Shown here: one piece after another, positions 1 to 7,398 of the stretch
Position numbering within the stretch: position 1 is the stretch's first letter
Layout: every line of letters starts with the position of its first letter
NCBI RefSeq assembly: GCF_003991205.1
Contig: NZ_RXOZ01000014.1
Coordinates: 1-46,035, forward strand
DNA from: Georgenia sp. SYP-B2076
GTDB taxonomy: Bacteria; Actinomycetota; Actinomycetes; Actinomycetales; Actinomycetaceae
Reading direction: 5' to 3'
Length of the DNA stretch: 46,035 bases
Notes under the pieces: model-generated
The model's input: the letters and a program-made list of their open reading frames with translations, nothing else
Told to the model about the DNA's origin: nothing
Databases searched by the model: none
Made by a program: the position numbers and the translations under genes

Positions 1-556
1 TGTTTTGGTACATGCCGGGTGCCCTGTCTCGTCGGGGTGGTTGGTGTGATGCCTGGATTGCCCCCCCGCCGGCGCGACGGCCGACCGGGCCGCCCCGGCG
101 GTCTCCCGCAGCGCCGCGCGCGCCCCCGTCGCCCGGGCGAGCGTCGCCCGGGCGAACGTCGCGGCCTCCCCCGCCTCCGCGCCCGCCGAGCCGCCGCCCG
201 CAGCGGCCCCGCCCGCGTCCCCCTCGGCGAGCGCGATCGTGAACGTCGCGCGCCAGTTCGTCGGGACCCCGTACGTGAGCGGCGGCAGCGGCCCCGGCGG
301 CTTCGACTGCTCCGGCTTCACCCAGTACGTCTTCGCGCAGGTCGGCATCTCCCTGCCCCGCACCTCCGGCGCGCAGCGCGGCGCCGGCACCGTCGTCTCC
401 GCGGCCGACGCCAGGCCCGGCGACCTCGTCTGGGGCCCCGGCCACGTCGGCATCTACACCGGCGGCGGCAACCACATCGCCGCCCGCAGCCCGGGCAAGG
501 CGCTGCAGGAGGGCCCGATCTACCTCGCCAACCCGGTCTTCATCCGGGTGTCCTGA
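1..556 (+). CDS. NlpC/P60 (C40) cell-wall hydrolase, 5' partial, apparent frameshift
   Basis: The C-terminal part is an NlpC/P60 domain, a family that cuts peptidoglycan peptides outside the cell. The catalytic Cys lies in FDCSGFTQYVF (codons near 302-334), the His in GHVGIYTGGG and a third polar residue in NHIAA. Upstream is an Ala/Pro-rich linker typical of secreted actinobacterial enzymes. The linker frame is closed by TGA at 47-49 and has no usable start before GTG 239. The frame open from position 1 reads like a signal peptide core (LVGVVGVMPGLPP) and joins the linker frame if one C is removed from the C7 run at 61-67. A sequencing error or a real frameshift would both explain this. The gene's start lies outside the window. 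Confidence 0.7.
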
Positions 557-567
557 GCGGCTCTGCC

Positions 568-613
568 GCCGGACGGCGGCCCGTCCCCGGCCGGGGATGG
601 GCCGCCGTCCGGC
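568..613 (+). terminator. Long perfect hairpin after the NlpC/P60 gene
   Basis: Arms 568-582 and 599-613 are exact reverse complements (GCCGGACGGCGGCCC). They are followed inward by TCCCC/GGGGA and a GGCC loop. No clear T-run follows, as is common for actinobacterial terminators. It starts 11 bases after the stop codon. Confidence 0.7.
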
Positions 614-656
614 GCGGGTACGCCGCGCCTCCTGCGATGCGGGACGGGCGTGCGCC

Positions 657-662
657 TAGGAT
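657..662 (+). promoter_or_regulatory. -10 box of a leaderless promoter
   Basis: TAGGAT ends six bases before the ATG at 669, which would place the transcription start on or next to the start codon. Confidence 0.45.
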
Positions 663-668
663 CGTCTG

Positions 669-992
669 ATGATGTTCAAGGCCGTGGGCGATGAGCGCCC
701 GTACCCCGAGCACGGCCTCGCCAGCCCGCGGGACTGGGCCGTGATCCCGCCCCGGCAGGTGCGGCTCGACCAGCTCGTCACGACCAAGAGCCAGCTCGAC
801 CTGCGTTCGCTGCTCTCCTCCGACTCGACGTTCTACGGCGACCTCTTCGCCCACGTCGTGTCCTGGCGCGGCACCCTCTATCTCGAGGACGGCCTCCACC
901 GCGCCCTGCGCGCGGCGCTCCACCAACGCCTCATCCTGCACGCGCGCATCCTCGAGCTCGACGACGCGGGGCAGCCGGTCCCGCAGGGCTGA
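669..992 (+). CDS. Conserved actinobacterial protein, ParB-like fold suspected
   Basis: A 107-residue protein with no signal peptide or membrane segment. The stretch YLEDGLHRALRAALHQR resembles the DG-x-HR motif of ParB/sulfiredoxin-like domains, preceded by a region reading RLDQLVTTKSQLDLRSLL. From memory, similar short proteins are widespread in actinobacteria and often sit next to LytR-C proteins, as here. No function is established from the sequence. A -10 box (657-662) ends six bases before the ATG and no Shine-Dalgarno sequence is present, so a leaderless start is likely. Confidence 0.75.
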   Translation: MMFKAVGDERPYPEHGLASPRDWAVIPPRQVRLDQLVTTKSQLDLRSLLSSDSTFYGDLFAHVVSWRGTLYLEDGLHRALRAALHQRLILHARILELDDAGQPVPQG

Positions 993-1090
993 CCCGCCGG
1001 GGAGGAAGGTCCCTCGGGCTCGCCACGCGAGCCGGGCTTGTGAAGTCATGCGGCCTCGCGAGGCAACCCGGTCGGCGGGGTCGGCTCCAC

Positions 1091-1096
1091 TACGGT
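1091..1096 (+). promoter_or_regulatory. -10 box of a leaderless promoter
   Basis: TACGGT ends seven bases before GTG 1104 and supports that codon as the start of the LytR-C protein. Confidence 0.4.
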
Positions 1097-1103
1097 GCTT
1101 GGT

Positions 1104-1727
1104 GTGACAGCCACCCCCAACGACGCCGACCAGCGCCGCGCCGCCCGGCGCCGCCACCTGCAGCAGCGCCAGACCCTCGTCTTCGGCGGCCTGATCACCG
1201 TGCTGGCGGTCGTCGGGCTCGTGAGCACCGCCATGTGGACCGGTCTCCTCCCCGCCCCGTTCGCGCGGGAGTTCAGCACCGCCGAGCCGTCCGACGCGAA
1301 CCTGGCGATCCCCTGCGTGCCGGCCGATGCCACCCCCGTGGCCTTCTCCGAGATCACGGCGAACGTGTACAACGGCACCGACCGCAACGGCCTGGCAGCC
1401 AGCTCCGCCGACTCGCTCACGCAGGTGGGCGTGGTGGTCAACCAGCAGGCGAACTGGCCGCAGGGCGCCTACTCCGGCGTCGTCCAGGTCGTGGTCGGGC
1501 CGCTCGGCGTGACGTCCGGGTACACGGTCGCCCGCCTCTTCCCCTCGGCGGTGGTCAGCCTCGACACCAGCCGGACCGACGAGACCGTCGACGTCGTCCT
1601 CGGCGCGACCTACGAGGCGATGCTCTCCGCGGACGAGATCGCCGCGCTCGACCCCGCCGCGCCGCTGGCCTCGCCGGAGGGCTGCACGCCCGTCGACGCC
1701 CCGGCCGGCGACGGCGCCGCCGCGTAG
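1104..1727 (+). CDS. LytR C-terminal domain protein, membrane anchored
   Basis: A 207-residue protein with a basic cytoplasmic head (RRAARRRHLQQRQ), one transmembrane helix (LVFGGLITVLAVVGLVSTAMW) and an extracellular domain. The ITANVYNGTDRNGLAASSADSL segment is the hallmark of LytR_C domains, found alone or at the end of LCP cell-wall ligases. It probably binds or senses envelope polymers; there is no LCP catalytic domain. GTG 1104 is chosen because a -10 box lies seven bases upstream. An in-frame GTG at 1095 would add three residues but overlaps that box. Confidence 0.8.
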   Translation: MTATPNDADQRRAARRRHLQQRQTLVFGGLITVLAVVGLVSTAMWTGLLPAPFAREFSTAEPSDANLAIPCVPADATPVAFSEITANVYNGTDRNGLAASSADSLTQVGVVVNQQANWPQGAYSGVVQVVVGPLGVTSGYTVARLFPSAVVSLDTSRTDETVDVVLGATYEAMLSADEIAALDPAAPLASPEGCTPVDAPAGDGAAA

Positions 1728-1787
1728 CCGCCGCGAAAGCGGGCCCGGCGGCCGCCGCGGCCGGCCGTCGCCGTCGCCGTGCAGTCC

Positions 1788-3131
1788 CTACTGCGTGCGC
1801 AGCGTCCCACGCTCGAGCTCCGCGCCGCCGGGCACCGAGGCGGGGCTGGCGGCCTCCTGGCCGGTGCCGCGGGCCCGGGAGAGCTGGCGCATGACGTGGT
1901 AGACGATGATCGCGGCCGCCGAGCCCAGCGCGATGCCCTCAAACTTCGCGCCGCCGATCACCCAGCTGAAGTTGGCGACGCCGATGATCAGGGCGATGGC
2001 GGCCGTGTTGAGGTTGACCGGGTCGGAGAAGTCCACGCGGTTCTGCACCCAGATCCGCACGCCCAGCATCCCGATCATGCCGTAGAGCACCGTCGCGGCC
2101 CCGCCCAGCACGCCGGGCGGGACGGTGGCGATGGCCTCGCCGAACTTCGGGGACATGCTCAGCAGGAACGCCACGACGGCCGCGACGAGGTAGGCGGCGG
2201 TGGAGTACACCCGGGTGGCCGCCATGACGCCGATGTTCTCGGCGTAGGTGGTGGTGCCCGACCCGCCGCCGGCGCCGGCGAGCAGGGTGGACAGGCCGTC
2301 GGCGAACAGGGCACGGCCGGTGACGTCGTCGAGGTTCCGTCCGGTCATCGCCGCCACCGACTTCACGTGCCCGACGTTCTCCGCGACCAGCACGAACACC
2401 ACCGGCAGGAACAGCCCGAGCGTGCTGGGGTCGAAGGTCGGCGCCGTGAAGTCGGGCAGCCCCAGCCAGGCGGCCTCGCCGACCTTGGCGTAGCTGACCT
2501 CCCCGCGGATCGTCGCGGTGACGTACCCGGCGACGACGCCGAGGAGGATGGACAGCCGCCCGAGGATCCCGCGGAAGAGCACGGTGCACAGGACGATCGC
2601 GGCGATCGTCACCATGGCGGTCAGCGGCGCCTTCTGGACGTTCGTCCAGGCGGACGGGGCGAGGTTGAACCCGATGAGCGCGACGATCGCGCCGGTCACG
2701 GTCGGCGGCATGATGACGTCGATCCAGCGGGAGCCGGCGAAGTGGACCACGAGGCCGACGACCGCGAGGAGCGCGCCGACGGCCATGATCCCGCCCAGCG
2801 CGGACGACATGCCGTGCGACGCCGTCGCCGCGGTGATCGGCGCGATGAGCGCGAAGCTGGAGCCCAGGTAGCTGGGGAGGCGCCCGCCGGTGATGACCAG
2901 GAACAGCACCGTGCCGACGGCGGAGAAGAACAGCGTCGTCGCCGGCGGGAACCCCGTGATCAGCGGGACCAGGAAGGTCGCCCCGAACATGGCGACCACG
3001 TGCTGCGCGCCGATGCCGATGGTGATCGGCCAGCTCAGCCGCTCCTCCGGCGCCACGACCTCGCCGGGCCCGATGCGCCGCCCGTCACCATGGACCGTCC
3101 ACCGACCAAATCCCTTGCCTGCTGCGCCCAT
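1788..3131 (-). CDS. Uracil/xanthine permease, NCS2 family (UraA-like)
   Basis: A multi-pass nucleobase:cation symporter of about 447 residues. Family features are visible: VVAMFGATFLVPLI in the first helix, GSSFALIAPI, the FVLVAENVGHVKSV segment with the substrate-binding Glu, and GGGSGTTTYAENIGVMAATRVYS. It is expected to bring uracil (or xanthine) across the inner membrane with protons, and could feed Upp at 14589. The start at 3131 is chosen for a GGGAGG ribosome site five bases upstream. The same frame stays open for 48 more codons upstream, but that stretch overlaps the promoter of the divergent amidotransferase gene and is basic and non-hydrophobic. A Gly/Ala-rich tail follows the last helix. 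Confidence 0.88.
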   Translation of the reverse strand: MGAAGKGFGRWTVHGDGRRIGPGEVVAPEERLSWPITIGIGAQHVVAMFGATFLVPLITGFPPATTLFFSAVGTVLFLVITGGRLPSYLGSSFALIAPITAATASHGMSSALGGIMAVGALLAVVGLVVHFAGSRWIDVIMPPTVTGAIVALIGFNLAPSAWTNVQKAPLTAMVTIAAIVLCTVLFRGILGRLSILLGVVAGYVTATIRGEVSYAKVGEAAWLGLPDFTAPTFDPSTLGLFLPVVFVLVAENVGHVKSVAAMTGRNLDDVTGRALFADGLSTLLAGAGGGSGTTTYAENIGVMAATRVYSTAAYLVAAVVAFLLSMSPKFGEAIATVPPGVLGGAATVLYGMIGMLGVRIWVQNRVDFSDPVNLNTAAIALIIGVANFSWVIGGAKFEGIALGSAAAIIVYHVMRQLSRARGTGQEAASPASVPGGAELERGTLRTQ

Positions 3132-3237
3132 GGCGCCCTCCCGAAGATCGTCCGATCCCGCGCCCACATCGTCGGGGGGCATGGCTCGGGGCCCAAGCGT
3201 AGCGATCGCGCCCGCGCCCGATCGCACCCGGCGCCGA

Positions 3238-3243
3238 TACGCT
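3238..3243 (+). promoter_or_regulatory. -10 box of a leaderless promoter
   Basis: TACGCT ends six bases before GTG 3250, the start chosen for the amidotransferase gene. Confidence 0.4.
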
Positions 3244-3249
3244 CTGCCC

Positions 3250-3984
3250 GTGAAGCCGTTCCTGCTCCTTGCCACGCGACCCGAGGACGCCGCCGCCGAC
3301 GCCGAGTACGCCGCGTTCCTGCGCTACGGCGGCCTCACCGAGGACGAGCTGGTGCGGATCCGGCTCGAGTCGACCCCGCTGCCGCCCCTCGCGCTCGCCG
3401 ACTACTCGGGCATCTTCGTGGGCGGGAGCCCCTTCACCGGGTCCATCCCGGCCGAGCACAAGAGCGACACCCAGCGGCGGGTGGAGGCCGAGCTCGCGGG
3501 GGTCCTCGACGTCGTCGTCGCGGCGGACTTCCCGTTCCTCGGCGCCTGCTACGGCGTCGGGACGCTGGGGCGCCACCAGGGCGCGACCATCGACGGCACG
3601 TACGCCGAGCCCATCAGCGCCGTGACCATCGCGGTGACCGAGGACGGCGCCCAGGACCCGCTCCTGGCGGGGCTGCCGCGCTCCTTCGAGGCCTACGTGG
3701 GGCACAAGGAGGCCATCAGCCGGCTGCCCGAGCAGGCCGTGCTGCTGGCCTCCTCGTCCACCTGCCCGGTGCAGATGTTCCGGATCAAGACCAACCTCTA
3801 CGGCACCCAGTTCCACCCCGAGCTCGACGTGGCAGGCATCCTGGAGCGCATCGCGATCTACCGGGACGCCGGCTACTTCCCGCCAGGAGAGCAGGAGGCC
3901 GTGGAGCGCGAGGTCGCCGCGGCCCAGGTGCACCTGCCGACGCGGTTGCTGCGCTCCTTCGTCGAGCGCTACGCCCGCGACTGA
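3250..3984 (+). CDS. Class I glutamine amidotransferase-like protein
   Basis: A 244-residue single-domain protein. The nucleophile Cys lies in FLGACYGVGTLG and the catalytic His in GTQFHPELD; the Glu two residues after that His completes the usual triad. It resembles the GMP-synthase amidotransferase half but has no synthetase domain, so it may release ammonia for a separate partner or hydrolyse a gamma-glutamyl compound. It is divergent from the permease gene. GTG 3250 is preferred because TACGCT lies six bases upstream; the long upstream open frame crosses the permease gene. Confidence 0.82.
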   Translation: MKPFLLLATRPEDAAADAEYAAFLRYGGLTEDELVRIRLESTPLPPLALADYSGIFVGGSPFTGSIPAEHKSDTQRRVEAELAGVLDVVVAADFPFLGACYGVGTLGRHQGATIDGTYAEPISAVTIAVTEDGAQDPLLAGLPRSFEAYVGHKEAISRLPEQAVLLASSSTCPVQMFRIKTNLYGTQFHPELDVAGILERIAIYRDAGYFPPGEQEAVEREVAAAQVHLPTRLLRSFVERYARD

Positions 3985-4530
3985 CCTGCCGCGGGCGCCA
4001 CGCGCGGCCGCGGCATCTCAGGACGTGGGATGCACTCACCTCGCGCCGGCGGGGCGGGCATGATCCTCCGCCATGAGCACCCCCGGACGCGGGACGAACC
4101 GCCCGCTGGCGGAGCGCCAACCGGGGGCCGCCTGATCGCCGAGGGCACAGCGTTGTGCCCGCCTTCGTGGGAGCCCCCGGTGCGTGCGCACCGGGGGCTC
4201 CCGCCGCGACGCGCGCCGGCAGCTCCCGCCGTGACGCGCACCGGCGCCCCGAGTGCCCCACGACTGGGACCGGTGTGACACATCCGGCCCGCGGCGGTGC
4301 CTCAGCAGTCTCACCAGCCCCGTTCGTGGGACAACCTCACAGGTGTCCTCCCGACCGGGCCCAACCGGCGGGCGACATCACCGAACAGACCGCCGCCCCG
4401 GCCCGGGGCCACGACCCAGCGGCGTCGGTGCACGGGGAACCGGACAGTGGCCGCAGGTTAAGGGGTGGAAAATGCCCCGACATGCCCGGATCGCCATGAC
4501 TGCGGGCGCCCGCCATGTCACAGTGTGCGG
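3985..4530. other. Gene-free stretch with hairpins and a 25-bp tandem repeat
   Basis: No convincing protein gene is seen. It holds two neighbouring stem-loops (4143-4160 and 4171-4200) and two adjacent 25-bp copies (4197-4221 and 4222-4246) differing at three positions. A 20-codon ORF starts at ATG 4072 and ends at 4134, shortly before the hairpins, but has no ribosome site. I looked for an FMN riboswitch ahead of the cyclohydrolase gene and did not find its conserved core. Confidence 0.5.
4143..4200. terminator. Two consecutive stem-loops
   Basis: GGGCACA/TGTGCCC with loop GCGT at 4143-4160, then a 14-bp perfect stem with arms GAGCCCCCGGTGCG at 4171-4184 and its complement at 4187-4200. There is no T-run. 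The second is strong enough to be a terminator in either direction. The pair could also be part of a structured leader. Confidence 0.5.
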
Positions 4531-5898
4531 ATGACCGACACGACACGGGTCGGCGCACGGCGCGTCGTCTCCACCACCCTTGCGACGGAGCACGGGACGT
4601 TCGCGATGCACGGCTACGACGGCGCGGGGGGACTGGGCCACGTCGCCCTCGTGATGGGTGACGTCACCGGCGAGGGTCTCGACGACCTCGCCCCGCTCGT
4701 CCGCGTGCACTCGGAGTGCCTGACCGGTGACGCGCTGGGCTCGAGGCGATGCGACTGCGGCGAGCAGCTGCAGGCCGCCCTGCACGAGATCAGCCTCGAG
4801 GGGCGCGGCGTGCTCATCTACATGCGCGGGCACGAGGGCCGCGGCATCGGCCTGCTCGCCAAGCTGGAGGCGTACGCGCTGCAGGACGCCGGCGTGGACA
4901 CCGTCGACGCCAACCTGCGCCTCGGCTACCCCGCCGACGCGCGCGAGTACGACGACGCGGCCGAGATCCTCTGTCACCTCGGGCTGGGACGGATCCGCCT
5001 GATGTCCTCCAACCCGGACAAGGCCGTCAAGCTCGAGGAGCTCGGCATCGAGGTGGTCTCCCGCCAGCCCCTGCCGGTGAACGACCGGCCCGAGAACGCC
5101 TACTACCTCACCACCAAGCGGGTGCGCATGGGCCACGACAGCGTCGGCGCCGTGCCGGACGTGTGGCACGAGCTCACCGAGGGACGGGTGCCCCGCAGCG
5201 CCGCCGCCGGCCTGGACTCCGTGCTCCTCGACCGCTACGGCTCCCTCGTCGCCACCGGACCCGTGACGATCGGCCAGCTCGGGCAGAGCGCCGACGGGTT
5301 CATCGCCGCGCGCACCGGTGACGCCGAGTTCGTCACGGGCGGGGAGGACCGCGAGCACCTGCACCGGCTACGGGCCCTGGTCGACGCCGTCGTCGTGGGG
5401 GCCTCGACGGTCGTGGCGGACGACCCGCGCCTGACGGTGCGGGCCGTACCGGGCACCTCGCCGGTGCGGGTCGTCCTGGACCCGAGCGCCCGGATCCCGG
5501 CCGGCAGCCGCGTGCTGGCCGAGCCCGAGAGCCCCACGTTGTGGTGCGTCGCGCCGGAGGCCGTCGTGCCCGCGTCCCTGCCGCCGCACGTGGAGGTGCT
5601 GCACCTGCCGCGCGGCCAGGCCGGCTTCGCGCCCGACGCCGTGCTGGGTGCCCTGCACCGCCGCGGCCTGGCGCGGGTGCTGGTCGAGGGCGGCGGGCGG
5701 ACGGTCTCCGCGTTCCTCGCCGCGGGGCTCCTGGACCGCCTGTTCCTCACCACCGCGCCGCTGCTCATCGGCGACGGCGTCCCCGGGATCCGCTTCACCG
5801 GCTCCGACCGGCTCGCGGGTGCGCTGTCCGCGCCCGTGCGGCGCTTCGTGCTCGGCGCCGACATCTGCACGGAGTTCGACCTCTCCGCACGAGCCTGA
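4531..5898 (+). CDS. GTP cyclohydrolase II fused to a RibD-type reductase domain
   Basis: A 455-residue two-domain enzyme. Residues about 10-200 are GTP cyclohydrolase II: zinc ligands Cys63, Cys74 and Cys76 (SECLTGD then RCDCG), the [11 protein letters not shown] loop at 99-109, and Tyr115 matching the Tyr that lets the E. coli enzyme complete the reaction to the diamino-pyrimidinone. Residues about 245-455 are a RibD C-terminal reductase domain ([37 protein letters not shown]). The deaminase half of RibD and a RibB domain are absent. The ribosylamino-pyrimidine could therefore be reduced before any deamination, as in archaea and fungi (inference). It converges on a glycosyltransferase/PTPS-like/dehydrogenase operon, so a specialised pathway is more likely than bulk riboflavin synthesis. 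ATG 4531 is favoured by a weak -10 (CACAGT) six bases upstream. Confidence 0.88.
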   Translation: MTDTTRVGARRVVSTTLATEHGTFAMHGYDGAGGLGHVALVMGDVTGEGLDDLAPLVRVHSECLTGDALGSRRCDCGEQLQAALHEISLEGRGVLIYMRGHEGRGIGLLAKLEAYALQDAGVDTVDANLRLGYPADAREYDDAAEILCHLGLGRIRLMSSNPDKAVKLEELGIEVVSRQPLPVNDRPENAYYLTTKRVRMGHDSVGAVPDVWHELTEGRVPRSAAAGLDSVLLDRYGSLVATGPVTIGQLGQSADGFIAARTGDAEFVTGGEDREHLHRLRALVDAVVVGASTVVADDPRLTVRAVPGTSPVRVVLDPSARIPAGSRVLAEPESPTLWCVAPEAVVPASLPPHVEVLHLPRGQAGFAPDAVLGALHRRGLARVLVEGGGRTVSAFLAAGLLDRLFLTTAPLLIGDGVPGIRFTGSDRLAGALSAPVRRFVLGADICTEFDLSARA

Positions 5899-5903
5899 CG
5901 GGG

Positions 5904-5923
5904 CGGCCGGCGCCCACCGGCCG
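5904..5923. terminator. Short hairpin between convergent genes
   Basis: CGGCCGG (5904-5910) pairs with CCGGCCG (5917-5923) in the 27-bp gap between the cyclohydrolase fusion and the glycosyltransferase; it could stop transcription from both sides. Confidence 0.4.
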
Positions 5924-5925
5924 GC

Positions 5926-6987
5926 CTAGCCGGCGAGGTGCGCCAGGACCTGCTCCGCGGTGACGTCCCACCCCGGCAGCCGGCCGCGCCGCTCGCGGGC
6001 CGCGGCGCGCCATGCCTCGCGCAGCCCCGCGTCGGTCAGCCACTCCCGCAGGGCGCCGGCGAGCGCGCCGGTGTCGCGGGCTGCCACGGCTCGGCCCTGC
6101 GCCCGCTCGCCGGGACCACCCGCCGACCCAGCCTGCAGCGCCTCCACCGCGCCGGTGCCGGCGGGGACGATCGCGGGGATCCCGCGGGACAGCGCCTCGG
6201 TGACCACCAGCCCATAGGTCTCGGTCCGTGACGTCAGCACCAGGAGGTCCGTCGCGGCCCACTGCGCCTCGAGGTCCGCGCCCGTCTGCGCGCCGGTGAG
6301 GTGCACCCGCGCCGTGAGGCCCGCCTCCTCGATCTGCGCCCGGACCCGGCGGGCGTAGGCCGGGTCGCCCTCGGGGCCGACGAGCCGCGCGCTCCACGGG
6401 AGGCCTTGCACACGCGCGAGCGCCCGCACGAGGGCGACCTGATCCTTGGTGGGCGTCAGGGCCGCGAGCGCCAGCAGCCCGGGCGGGTCCGGGGGCCGGG
6501 TCCCGGTCGCCTGCGGAGCGGGGCGCACACCGGGCAGCGCCACCCGCACGTCCTCCAGGGAGTAGCGGCGGGCGACCTCGGCGGCCGCGCCGTGGCTCGT
6601 GCAGATCACCACGGAGGCGCCGCGGAGCGCGTCCCGCTCGCGGGCCCCGCGCTCCGCACGCCGGGCGGCGCCCGGCCCGACCTCGTCACCGATGGGCATG
6701 TGCCCGAGCACGGCCACGGCGCACCCGGCGTCGACCGCGCCCCGCACGGCGGCCGGGGCGGCGCTGGCCACGATGCCGTCCACCAGCGACACCTCGTGCC
6801 CGCGGAGCACGCCGGCGAGGCGGGCCACGTCCCGCGCCGAGGGGTCCGGCCAGTCCCCCGGCAACTCGTGCACGTCGACGGCGGCACCGGCGGCCCGCAG
6901 CGCGGTGACGAGCTCCTGGTTGTAGGTGTTGCCGCCGCTGGGGACGTGGCTGGCCCACGTGACGAACCCCAGCCGCGCGCCGGCCAC
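5926..6987 (-). CDS. Glycosyltransferase family 4
   Basis: A 353-residue GT-B enzyme. The N-terminal part starts with GFVTWASHVPSGGNTYNQEL, where the Gly-Gly-Asn loop usually contacts the acceptor. The C-terminal part has LVGPEGDPAY and the E-x7-E motif ETYGLVVTE followed by ALSRGIPAIVPAGTGAVEAL, which binds the donor sugar nucleotide. It should move a sugar onto a small molecule or lipid; the acceptor is not shown by sequence. The GTG start lies seven bases after the stop of the PTPS-like gene, so it is the last gene of a three-gene operon. Its partners suggest a pterin- or pyrimidine-derived acceptor (inference). Confidence 0.85.
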   Translation of the reverse strand: MAGARLGFVTWASHVPSGGNTYNQELVTALRAAGAAVDVHELPGDWPDPSARDVARLAGVLRGHEVSLVDGIVASAAPAAVRGAVDAGCAVAVLGHMPIGDEVGPGAARRAERGARERDALRGASVVICTSHGAAAEVARRYSLEDVRVALPGVRPAPQATGTRPPDPPGLLALAALTPTKDQVALVRALARVQGLPWSARLVGPEGDPAYARRVRAQIEEAGLTARVHLTGAQTGADLEAQWAATDLLVLTSRTETYGLVVTEALSRGIPAIVPAGTGAVEALQAGSAGGPGERAQGRAVAARDTGALAGALREWLTDAGLREAWRAAARERRGRLPGWDVTAEQVLAHLAG

Positions 6988-6994
6988 GCCGTCC

Positions 6995-7375
6995 TCAGCC
7001 CAGGTCGCGCGAGTACGTCGCCCAGGCGTCGGGGTGCTCGCGCAGCGTGACGTCGAGCCCGGCGTAGGTCCCCGGAGCCAGGCGGGCCGCCACCCGGTCG
7101 GCGACGACGCGGGCGAGCGCCTCCGTCGTCGTCAGCGTCCCGCCGAGCTCGGGGTGGTCGTCCAGGTTGGTGTACGTCAGGTCGGCCAGGGCGTCGCCCA
7201 GCAGGGTGGTGGCCTCGCCGATGTCGATGACGATCGCCTCGGGGCCAAGCTCGGCGCGCCGGATGGTCAGCTCGACGACGAAGGTGGCGCCGTGGAGCTG
7301 CTGCGCGGGCCCGAACGCGGGGTGCGGCAGGCTGTGGGCGATCATCATGTGGTCGCGCACGGTCAGGCTGTACAT
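6995..7375 (-). CDS. 6-pyruvoyltetrahydropterin synthase/QueD-like protein, divergent
   Basis: A 126-residue protein of the PTPS/QueD fold. Conserved elements are His14 (IAHSL), His28 (LHG), the catalytic His74 in LDDHPEL, Thr/Glu in TTTEALA (Glu85) and Glu113 in LREHPDAW. The usual His-Gly-His zinc pair reads His28-Gly29-Ala30, so one of the three zinc-ligand positions is lost. The Cys or Glu normally just before this motif is also missing. It may bind a pterin-like substrate without standard chemistry, or use a different metal site. Start ATG 7375 has AGGAGG seven bases upstream. It is the middle gene of the operon, 23 bases after the dehydrogenase. Confidence 0.85.
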   Translation of the reverse strand: MYSLTVRDHMMIAHSLPHPAFGPAQQLHGATFVVELTIRRAELGPEAIVIDIGEATTLLGDALADLTYTNLDDHPELGGTLTTTEALARVVADRVAARLAPGTYAGLDVTLREHPDAWATYSRDLG

Positions 7376-7398
7376 GGGGCTCCTCCTGGGAGATCGGG

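Noticed and set aside
4072-4134. A 20-codon ORF before the paired hairpins
   Set aside because: There is no Shine-Dalgarno sequence or -10 box at the leaderless distance; only the nearby hairpin suggested a gene.
4250-4530. Possible FMN riboswitch ahead of the cyclohydrolase gene
   Set aside because: A TCCCGACCGG-like piece is present near 4350, but the conserved GAAATTCC core and closing helix are absent.
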